From positions 21,572-85,571 of the forward strand of contig NZ_JAPSIB010000017.1 of assembly GCF_031179145.1 (NCBI RefSeq): DNA of 64,000 bases, given 5' to 3'. Position numbers and translations under genes: made by a program. Below the pieces are notes generated by a model, which saw only the letters and a program-made list of their open reading frames with translations, was not told the origin of the DNA and did no database searches. Shown here piece after piece: positions 49,301 to 57,322 of the stretch. This DNA comes from Brevibacterium sp. (GTDB lineage: Bacteria > Actinomycetota > Actinomycetes > Actinomycetales > Brevibacteriaceae). Each line of letters opens with the position of its first letter. The stretch's first letter is position 1.

Positions 49301-51283
49301 GAGAGGCACTTCCGCGAGCTCGGCCTCAACACCGCAGAGGACGACTTCACCGTCGTCGGCATCGGTGACATGAGCGGCGACGTGTTCGGCAATGGCATGC
49401 TGCGCAGCGAGCACATCCGCCTCGTCGCCGCCTTCGACCACCGCGACATCTTCCTCGACCCCAACCCCGACGCCGCCCGCAGCTACGTCGAGCGTCAGCG
49501 TCTCTTCGACCTGCCGCGCTCGAGCTGGCAGGACTACGACCGCGAACTGATCTCGGCCGGAGGCGGAGTCTTCCCGCGGTCGGCGAAATCGATCGACCTC
49601 AGTCCCGAGGCCGCCGAGGTGCTCGGAGTGGCCGCCGGCAAGCGCAGTCCCGCGCAGCTGATGTCCGAGATCCTCAAAGCTCCCGTCGACCTGCTCTACA
49701 ACGGCGGCATCGGCACGTACATCAAGTCGAGCGACGAAACCCACGGCGACGTCGGCGACAAGGCCAACGACTCGATCCGCATCGACGGCCGTGAGGTCCG
49801 CTGCCGGGTCGTCGGTGAGGGCGGCAACCTCGGCGTGACTCAGCTGGGCCGCGTCGAGGCCGCGCTGCACGGCGTCGCGATCAACACGGATGCCGTCGAC
49901 AACTCCGCCGGCGTCGACAGCTCCGACCACGAGGTCAACATCAAACTGCTGCTGCGGACCCTGCTGCAGAAGGGCGTCTTCGAGGCGGCCGACCGGGAGA
50001 AGGTGCTCCTGTCGTTCACCGACGAGGTGGCGAACAGCGTGCTGGCCAACAACTACGCCCAGAACGTCGTCCTCGGCGAGGCCCGCGCGCAGACGCGGTC
50101 GATGTCCGGCACCTACGGTCGCATGCTCACCTACCTGGAGAGGCACGCCGAGCTCGACCGGGCGGTCGAATTCCTGCCCGGCCCCGACGAACTCGCGCAG
50201 CGGGACTACCCGTACTACGTCTCGCCGGAGCTGGCCGTGCTGCTGGCCTACGCGAAGATGCACGCCGCCGACGAGATCCTCAGCAGTGAGGTTCCCGACG
50301 AGGACTGGATGAAGCGGGTCGCTGTGTCCTACTTCCCGGACGCCCTGGTCTCCGAGTACGGGGATCTCATTCCCGAACATCCCCTGCACAGGGAGATCGC
50401 GACGACGAAGCTCGTCAACCGGATGGTCGACCGTGGAGGTCTGACCTACATCTACCGGATGCTCGAGGAGACCCCGGCCTCGGTTCCGCAGATCGCGAGG
50501 GTGTTCGTCGTCGTGTCCGAGATCTTCGACCTCGACGAGTTCTTCGACTCGGTGTGCGCCCTCGACAACGTCGTGCCCACCGATGTCCAGGTCAAGCTCC
50601 AGCACGACTATGTGCGTCTGCTCGACCGATCCTCCCGCTGGCTGGTGCAGCAGGCGCCGGACACCCTCGACGTCGATTCGGGCATCGAGAAGTACGGACG
50701 GGTCGTCAAAGCCCTGCGCGCTCGGGTTCCTGAGCTGGTGCGCGGCTACGACTCGGCGGTGATGTCAGCCAAGGCCGAGGAGTACATCACCGAAGGTGTG
50801 CCCTCGGATCTCGCTTGGCGCGCCGCTGCGCTGCTCGACGAGTTCGCGCTCCTCGACGTCGCGCAGCTGGCCTCGCGGTCGAGTGAATCCGCTGAGGACG
50901 TCGCCGAGGTGTACTACGCCGTCAACGACAAGTTCTCCGGCTCGCAGATGCTCAGCCTCATCGGCGGTCTCGACCGCAGTGACCGGTGGTCGGCTCTGGC
51001 CCGCGGTTCTCTGCGTGACGACTTCTACTCTGCGATCCTGTCCGTCGCCGGCTCGGTGCTCTCGGCCACCCGGTCCCCGGTCTCAGGGACCCCGGAGGAG
51101 CGGGCCGATCAGCGTCTGCTCGAATGGCTCGACCGCAACGAGACCGTCGCGGCCCGGGTGCTCGAGACGATCGAGACCGTCCTCGGCCTCGAGACCGTGA
51201 CCCAGGCGCCTCTGTCCGTGCTGCTGCGCATGATGCGCGGAGTGGTGCGGTCGTCGGACTGGGAATCCGAGCACAGCGCCTGA
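46400..51283 (+). CDS. gdh: NAD-specific glutamate dehydrogenase (large 180-kDa type)
   Basis: [53 protein letters not shown]...[17 protein letters not shown]...[16 protein letters not shown]. Confidence 0.95.
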   Translation: [1627 protein letters not shown]

Positions 51284-52797
51284 TGCTCGGGGAGCTCCTC
51301 GCCGCGGAAGGCATCACCGACGAATCGGATGTCGAGTACATCCACCTGCTGGTGGGGGACTGGCAGCTGATCGCCGACCTGTCCTTCGCCGACCTTGTCC
51401 TGTGGGTGCCCTCGACGGGCGGGACCTACACCGTGGTCGCGCACACTCGTCCCACGACCGGGGCGAGTGTGTTCAACCGCGATCTCCTCGGAGCCCGGGC
51501 CACCGGTCTCGAACGTGAGCTTCTCACCGCCGCCATGCACGCCGACGGTCTGGTCACCGAGGTCGCGGAGGCCAAGTGCATGGGGGTCAACGCCGCCACC
51601 GAGGACACCGCAGTGACCGCCGAGGCCGTGCCCCTGGTCCGGCACGGCGAGACCATTGCGATCATGGTGCGGTATTCGGAAGAGGTCCGCCGCCGCGGAT
51701 CGTCCCGGCTGGAGCGGTTCTACCGCCAGGCGGCGATGTCGCTGCTGCAGATGATCGCCCAGGGGGCGTTCCCCGATCGGGACGCCCCCACCGGTGCCCG
51801 CCACGGCGACCCGCGGGTGGGTGACGGGATCCTGCTCCTGGATCGGGACTCACACGTGACGTATGCGTCCCCGAACGCATTGTCCCTGGTCCACCGGCTG
51901 GGGCATGCAGGGGCGATCGAGGGGGCCTACCTCGCCGAGGTGGTCTCGAGCCTCACCGACGACCTCCGTCAGGTCGACGAGACCCTGCCGCTGGTGCTCA
52001 CCGGTCGTGCCCCGTGGCGCACGGAGCTCGAGGTGGGGCGGATGAGTGTGTCCCTGCGCGCGATTCCGCTGACCGACCACGGGGCGAGGACCGGTGCCAT
52101 CGTGCTCGCGCGGGACGTGTCCGAGATGCGCCGCCGGCAACGGGAGCTCCAGTCGCGGGATGCGATGATCAAGGAGATGCATCACCGGGTGAAGAACAAC
52201 CTGCAGACGGTGTCGGCGCTGCTGCGTCTGCAGACCCGGCGCATCGACGAACCGGCGGCCAAAGCCGCCCTGTCGGAGGCGATGCGGCGGGTCTCGATCA
52301 TCGCTGTCGTCCACGACGTGCTCAGCCAAGGTGTGGAGTCCGAGGTGGACTTCGACGAGGTCGTCGACAAAGGGCTGCGCCTGACGCCCGAGCTGACCAG
52401 TCCCTTGGTGCAGATCACGCTCAAGCGCTGCGGCAGCTTCGGCACCATCTCCTCGGCGGATGCGACGTCTCTGGCGCTGGCGATCACGGAGCTGATCACG
52501 AACGCGATCGAGCACGGGTTCCCCGTCTCGGAGCAGTCGAACCTCGCCCCGGGGGAGACCCTCAACGGCCACGTATGGGTGACTCCGGAGCGCAACGGCG
52601 ACCACCTGCGGGTGACGATCGCCGATGACGGTGTCGGGCTCGGGGAGTCCCAGAGTCCGGGGAACGGTCTGGGCACTCAGATCGTGCGCACCCTGGTGTC
52701 GGCCGACCTGGCCGGGTCGATCCAATGGCGCGAACGTGAGGGTGGCGGGACCGAAGCGGTCCTCGACGTTCCGCTGCGGGCGGACACCTACGACTGA
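51283..52797 (+). CDS. pdtaS: PdtaS-like sensor histidine kinase (GAF-PAS-HisKA_2)
   Basis: RDAMIKEMHHRVKNNLQTVSALLRLQTRRI (HisKA_2 box), ELITNAIEHGF, GVGLG; ATG overlaps gdh TGA (TGATG); next to whiB1 as in M. tuberculosis. Confidence 0.88.
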   Translation: MLGELLAAEGITDESDVEYIHLLVGDWQLIADLSFADLVLWVPSTGGTYTVVAHTRPTTGASVFNRDLLGARATGLERELLTAAMHADGLVTEVAEAKCMGVNAATEDTAVTAEAVPLVRHGETIAIMVRYSEEVRRRGSSRLERFYRQAAMSLLQMIAQGAFPDRDAPTGARHGDPRVGDGILLLDRDSHVTYASPNALSLVHRLGHAGAIEGAYLAEVVSSLTDDLRQVDETLPLVLTGRAPWRTELEVGRMSVSLRAIPLTDHGARTGAIVLARDVSEMRRRQRELQSRDAMIKEMHHRVKNNLQTVSALLRLQTRRIDEPAAKAALSEAMRRVSIIAVVHDVLSQGVESEVDFDEVVDKGLRLTPELTSPLVQITLKRCGSFGTISSADATSLALAITELITNAIEHGFPVSEQSNLAPGETLNGHVWVTPERNGDHLRVTIADDGVGLGESQSPGNGLGTQIVRTLVSADLAGSIQWREREGGGTEAVLDVPLRADTYD

Positions 52798-52936
52798 GCA
52801 GGCGGTTCGCCGAGGTGAGCAGCTCGGTCGGTTCGCGAAGTGCGCCGCTCAGCGGGCCGGACGACGAAACCCGGCTCGGTTGCGCAGTTGGTGATCTGCG
52901 CGACCGGCCGGGTCTGAGATGTCGTGGGGGTGGCGC

Positions 52937-53185
52937 TCAGCCGGCCCGACGGGCACGAGCGGCACGACGCTTGAGTGCGCGGCGCTCGTCTTCGCTCAGT
53001 CCGCCCCAGACACCGGCGTCCTGGCCGGATTCGAGGGCCCACTGCAGGCATGTCTCTGCAACTTCACAACGGCGACAGACGGTCTTGGCCTCTTCGATCT
53101 GGAGAAGTGCCGGACCGGTGTTTCCGATGGGGAAGAACAGTTCCGGATCCTCGTTGAGGCATGCGGCACGGTGTCGCCAATCCAT
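52937..53185 (-). CDS. whiB1: WhiB family transcription factor (WhiB1-like)
   Basis: MDWRHRAACLNEDPELFFPIGNTGPALLQIEEAKTVCRRCEVAETCLQWALESGQDAGVWGGLSEDERRALKRR. Confidence 0.95.
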   Translation of the reverse strand: MDWRHRAACLNEDPELFFPIGNTGPALLQIEEAKTVCRRCEVAETCLQWALESGQDAGVWGGLSEDERRALKRRAARARRAG

Positions 53186-53293
53186 GGTGACCTTTCGACG
53201 GTGGTGAAGATGAACTCGGTGCGCAGCAATGGCCGGCGCAACTCTCTCAGTCAAGGTTCACACAAGCGTCATGGGGGCACAAGGGTGTGGCAG

Positions 53294-53309
53294 TGTGAAA
53301 TGTCTGACA
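53294..53309. promoter_or_regulatory. CRP-like box candidate upstream of whiB1
   Basis: TGTGA-AATGTC-TGACA (one mismatch to TGTGA-N6-TCACA). Confidence 0.35.
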
Positions 53310-53456
53310 AATAAATCGCCCATTCTCCTGCTACAGGACCATCGAACGCAAATCGACTCGTGCCGCATCCGTCATGGTGAGACGGCGGATAGACTGACGG
53401 TGACCAGCGCCGCCACACTCGTGGCGGCGGGCAGGAGACGACCCGACGGAGGGCTC

Positions 53457-54011
53457 ATGACCACTGAGGATCAACCGCAGGCGCGCATCATCAGCGTGGC
53501 CGGACACACACCTCGGATCGAGCCGGGGGCGTTCATCGCCGCCGGAGCCACCCTCGTCGGCAACGTCCATGTCAAGGCCGGTGCCAGCGTCTTCTATGGG
53601 TGCGTGCTCAGAGCGGAATCCGCGCCGATCACGATCGGCGAGGACTCGAACGTCCAGGACAACACCGTGATGCACACCGACGAGGGTCGTCCCGTGACCA
53701 TTGGGGCGCGGGTGTCGATCGGCCACCAGGCTCTCGTTCACGGGGCGACGGTCGACGACGATGTTCTCATCGGCATGCATGCGACCGTCCTCAACGGCGC
53801 CCACGTCGGTTCGGAGTCGCTCGTCGCCGCCGGGGCGATCGTGCTCGAGGGCACTGAGATCCCACGTCGGTCGTTGGTTGCCGGGGTCCCCGCGAAGGTG
53901 CGACGGGAGATGACTGCCGAGGGGGTGGAGAAGGTGCGGGAGAACGCACAGTCCTACCTGCGGATCTCCGCCCTGCACAGGGACACCGCAGAGATCGTCC
54001 CCGCCCCCTGA
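53457..54011 (+). CDS. Gamma carbonic anhydrase family protein (left-handed beta-helix)
   Basis: FIAAGATLVGNVHVKAGASVFYGCVLRAESAPITIGEDSNVQDNTVMHTDEG...IGHQALVHGATVDDDVLIGMHATVLNGAHVG. Confidence 0.92.
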   Translation: MTTEDQPQARIISVAGHTPRIEPGAFIAAGATLVGNVHVKAGASVFYGCVLRAESAPITIGEDSNVQDNTVMHTDEGRPVTIGARVSIGHQALVHGATVDDDVLIGMHATVLNGAHVGSESLVAAGAIVLEGTEIPRRSLVAGVPAKVRREMTAEGVEKVRENAQSYLRISALHRDTAEIVPAP

Positions 54012-54065
54012 CCCCATTCGCGCCCGCTGACCCCGTTCGTGCCCGCTGACCCCATTCGCGCGCCA
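54009..54065. repeat. 19-bp tandem repeat (about 3 copies), beginning at the gamma-CA stop codon
   Basis: tgaccccattcgcgcccgc / tgaccccgttcgtgcccgc / tgaccccattcgcgc... Confidence 0.85.
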
Positions 54066-54102
54066 TTCGCGCCCGCGACCCGAGATTTGAGAGAATTGCC
54101 CC

Positions 54103-55527
54103 GTGAACACACAATTCGAATCCGCTGCAGGTCGAGTCATCATCATCGGTGGAGGCCCTGGAGGCTATGAAGCCGCCCTGGTCGCCGCTCAATTGGGCGC
54201 AGACGTCATGCTCATCGAGGCCAACAGGTGCGGCGGCGCTGCCGTCGTCACCGACGTGGTGCCGTCGAAGTCCCTCATCGCCACCGCCGAGATGATGGAT
54301 GAGATCTCGGGGTCGTACAAGCTCGGCATCCGCATCGCCGGAGTGGACGAGGCAGACGATGAGGGCGGCACGGTCAGCGCCGACCTCAAGGCGGTCAACA
54401 AGCGCATCATGAACCTCGCCGACGCCCAGGCGACACACGTCTACGAGGGCTTGGTCCGGGCCGGGGTCAAGGTCATCAAGGGCCGGGCGACCCTGGCCGA
54501 CCGGGATCGGGTCACAGTCGTCGAGGCAGGCGGCACCGAATACGAACTGGAGGCCTCGACGATCCTGCTGGCCGTCGGCGCCCATCCGCGCGAGCTGCCC
54601 AGCGCCCAGCCCGACGGTGAGCGGATCTTGAGCTGGACTCAGCTCTACGACCTCGACACCCTGCCCCAGCACCTCATCGTCGTCGGATCCGGTGTCACGG
54701 GTGCGGAGTTCGCCTCGGCGTACCGGGCGCTGGGCGTGAAGGTGACACTCGTGTCGTCGCGTGACAAGGTCCTCCCGGGGCAGGACGAGGACGCGGCGGA
54801 CGTCCTCGAATTCGTCTTCCGCAACAAGGGCATGAACGTCCTCTCCCGGTCGCGGGCGCAGTCGGTCGAACGCACCGATTCCGGAGTGCTCGTGACCCTG
54901 GCCGACGGGCGTCGGGTCGAGGGCTCGCACTGCCTGATGGCGGTCGGATCGATCCCCAACACGACCGACCTCGGGCTCGAGGCGGCAGGGGTCAAGGTCA
55001 GCGAATCGGGGCACATCGCCGTCGACGGCGTCTCGCGCACCTCCCGTCCGGGGATCTACGCTGCCGGTGACTGCACCGGCGTGCTGCCCCTGGCCTCGGT
55101 GGCCGCGATGCAGGGCCGGATCGCCATGTCGCACGCACTCGGGGACGCGGTCCAGCCGCTCAAGCTGCGCAACGTCGCCTCGAATGTGTTCACCGCCCCG
55201 GAGATCGCGACCGTCGGCTTCACCCAGAGCGACTACCGCGACAACCCCACCGACATCGACACCGTGATGCTTCCCCTGGACACGAACCCCAGAGCCAAGA
55301 TGCTCGGCATCAAGGACGGGTTCGTCAAGATCTTCGCCCGCCGCGGCTCGGGCTCCATCCTCGGCGGTGTCGTCGTCGGCCCGCGCGCCAGCGAGCTCAT
55401 CCTCCCCATCACCATGGCTGTCGAGAACCGCCTGACCGTCGATCAGCTCTCGGCCTCCTTCGTCGTCTACCCGTCCGTGAGCGGCTCCCTGACCGAAGCG
55501 TCGAGGAAGCTGCACCGTCACCTCTGA
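54103..55527 (+). CDS. lpdA: NAD(P)H-quinone dehydrogenase, LpdA (Rv3303c)-like flavoprotein
   Basis: VIIIGGGPGGYEAALVAAQLGADVMLIEANRCGGAAVVTDVVPSKSLIATAE (single Cys redox site) and NAD site IVVGSGVTGAEFASAY. Confidence 0.88.
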   Translation: MNTQFESAAGRVIIIGGGPGGYEAALVAAQLGADVMLIEANRCGGAAVVTDVVPSKSLIATAEMMDEISGSYKLGIRIAGVDEADDEGGTVSADLKAVNKRIMNLADAQATHVYEGLVRAGVKVIKGRATLADRDRVTVVEAGGTEYELEASTILLAVGAHPRELPSAQPDGERILSWTQLYDLDTLPQHLIVVGSGVTGAEFASAYRALGVKVTLVSSRDKVLPGQDEDAADVLEFVFRNKGMNVLSRSRAQSVERTDSGVLVTLADGRRVEGSHCLMAVGSIPNTTDLGLEAAGVKVSESGHIAVDGVSRTSRPGIYAAGDCTGVLPLASVAAMQGRIAMSHALGDAVQPLKLRNVASNVFTAPEIATVGFTQSDYRDNPTDIDTVMLPLDTNPRAKMLGIKDGFVKIFARRGSGSILGGVVVGPRASELILPITMAVENRLTVDQLSASFVVYPSVSGSLTEASRKLHRHL

Positions 55528-55590
55528 GGCTGCGGCGACCGGGAGGTTCTTGGCAGCGCACGGCTGCTCGCGAGAATTCTGCGGCTCACC

Positions 55591-55617
55591 TGTCGATGTC
55601 GGCGGTGCTCGTCCGTC
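55591..55617 (+). promoter_or_regulatory. ECF42-type promoter candidate (TGTCGA-N17-CGTC) upstream of the DGPF gene
   Basis: TGTCGA 55591-55596, CGTC 55614-55617, about 57 bp before the ATG. Confidence 0.45.
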
Positions 55618-55673
55618 ATATCGATGTCGGGCACTTCCGCCCGGCCCGAGATCTCCTTCGAAAGGGGAGAGCG

Positions 55674-56021
55674 ATGAAGTATGTGCTGCTGCTCATGGGC
55701 GACCACCAGGATGCCGAATGCGGTGACCAGTCAGGGCCCGATCCGGCCGAGTTCATGAAGTTCGACCAGGAGATCACCGAGGCGGGCGTCGTCGTCGGCG
55801 GGTTCGCCCTCGAGGGCCCCGAGACCGCGGTGAGAGTGAGCGCGGACTCGGAGTCCGAGGAGCTGCTGGTGACCTCCGGCCCGTTCGCCGAGACGGGGGA
55901 CTTCGTCGGCGGGAGCTATGTCATCGAGGTCGCCGACATCGACGAGGCCATCGCCTGGGCGAAGAGGAGCCCGGGAGCGCGATTCGGTCACATCGAGATC
56001 CGGCCCGTCGCCGAGTACTGA
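55674..56021 (+). CDS. YciI-related DGPF-domain protein
   Basis: MKYVLLLMGD...EFMKFDQEITEAGVVVGGFALEGPETAVRV...LLVTSGPFAETGDFVGGSYVIEVADIDEAIAWAKRSPGARFGHIEIRPV. Confidence 0.9.
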   Translation: MKYVLLLMGDHQDAECGDQSGPDPAEFMKFDQEITEAGVVVGGFALEGPETAVRVSADSESEELLVTSGPFAETGDFVGGSYVIEVADIDEAIAWAKRSPGARFGHIEIRPVAEY

Positions 56022-56041
56022 ACCGACGCCGGTCCGAACCG

Positions 56042-57298
56042 ATGACCACAGGCCCCGGCGAGCACACCGCCGCAGTCGCCGCCGTCCTCTCCCGCCTCGG
56101 GGCAGAGGACCGGTCGCGCCTGCTGGCGGTGCTCGCCCACCGCTTCCACGACCTCGACCTCGCCGAGGACGTCCTCTCCGATGCGATGGTGGCGGCGATG
56201 GAGAGGTGGCCGGAGGCCGGAACCCCGGACAATCCCGCCGCCTGGCTGCTCACCGTTGCGAAGAACCGGGCCCTGGACATCGTCCGCGGGGATGCGGTGC
56301 GGGCCAGGCGACTGGCAACCCTTCGAATCGAGGACGAGCTGGTCGCAGGCGAGGCCCGCGATCATTCCGAGGAACTCGTCGAGTCCTTCGGCTCCGCCCG
56401 GATCCCCGACGAGCGCCTGAACCTGTTCTTCACCTGCTCGCACCCGACTCTGAAGACGAGCGAGCAGGTGGCTCTCATCCTCCGCTGCCTGGGCGGACTG
56501 TCCACTGCCGAGGTGGCCGCCGGATTCCTCGTCGACACGACGACGATGCAGCAGCGCCTCGTGCGGGCGAAGAAGCGCATCCGCGTCACCGGGATCCCCT
56601 TCCGCCGCCCCGCCGACGACGAGCTGCCCGAGCGACTGCCGCCCGTGCTGCGGGTGCTCTACCTCATCTACACGCAGGGCTACGTCGCGACGGCGGGGCC
56701 GGCCCACGTGCGCCCGGAGCTGACGACCGAGGCGATCCGACTGACTCGGGTGCTCGCTCATCTGCTGCCCGCAGAGACCGAGGTGAGAGGACTGCTGGCT
56801 CTGTTCCTGCTGACCGAGGCCAGGCAGGCCACGCGCAGTGACGCGGAGGGGCTGCCGGTGCCGCTGTCACGGCAGGAGCGCAGTCGGTGGGATTCGTCCC
56901 TCATCGTCGAAGGGCTCTCCCTCGTCACCCGCGCCGCCGGAGAACCGGGGTCGGGCGGCTATACGATCCAGGCCGCGATCGCTGCCCTCCACGCGGAGGC
57001 CGCGAGTTTCGCGGACACGGATTGGAAGCAGATCCGGGTGCTCTACGCGATGCTCCACCGGCTCGAACCGACTCCGATGGTCGCCCTCGCCGAGGCGGTG
57101 GCGATCTCCCGCAGCGAGGGGCCTCGCGCCGGTCTGCGAGCCCTGGAGGAGGTGGGCCTGGAGGGCCGCCGCCCCTTCCACATCGCCCGGTCGATCATGC
57201 TGCGTGAGGTGGGGGACGAGGCTGCTGGCGCAGCCGAGGCCGAGCGGGCGCGGCGGTGTCCCGGCAACGATGCCGAATCCGCCTTCATCGACCTCTGA
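56042..57298 (+). CDS. ECF RNA polymerase sigma factor with C-terminal DUF6596/TPR-like extension (ECF42 type)
   Basis: DLDLAEDVLSDAMVAAMERWPEAGTPDNPAAWLLTVAKNRALD...QVALILRCLGGLSTAEVAAGFLV...LPPVLRVLYLIYTQGYVATAG; directly follows DGPF gene. Confidence 0.9.
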   Translation: MTTGPGEHTAAVAAVLSRLGAEDRSRLLAVLAHRFHDLDLAEDVLSDAMVAAMERWPEAGTPDNPAAWLLTVAKNRALDIVRGDAVRARRLATLRIEDELVAGEARDHSEELVESFGSARIPDERLNLFFTCSHPTLKTSEQVALILRCLGGLSTAEVAAGFLVDTTTMQQRLVRAKKRIRVTGIPFRRPADDELPERLPPVLRVLYLIYTQGYVATAGPAHVRPELTTEAIRLTRVLAHLLPAETEVRGLLALFLLTEARQATRSDAEGLPVPLSRQERSRWDSSLIVEGLSLVTRAAGEPGSGGYTIQAAIAALHAEAASFADTDWKQIRVLYAMLHRLEPTPMVALAEAVAISRSEGPRAGLRALEEVGLEGRRPFHIARSIMLREVGDEAAGAAEAERARRCPGNDAESAFIDL

Positions 57299-57322
57299 GA
57301 AGTCCCTGCGGCCGGGGAAGAC

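Noticed and set aside
54103-55527. LpdA-like protein missing the second redox cysteine of lipoamide dehydrogenases
   Set aside because: Expected for the Rv3303c/LpdA quinone-reductase group (RCGGAAV...).
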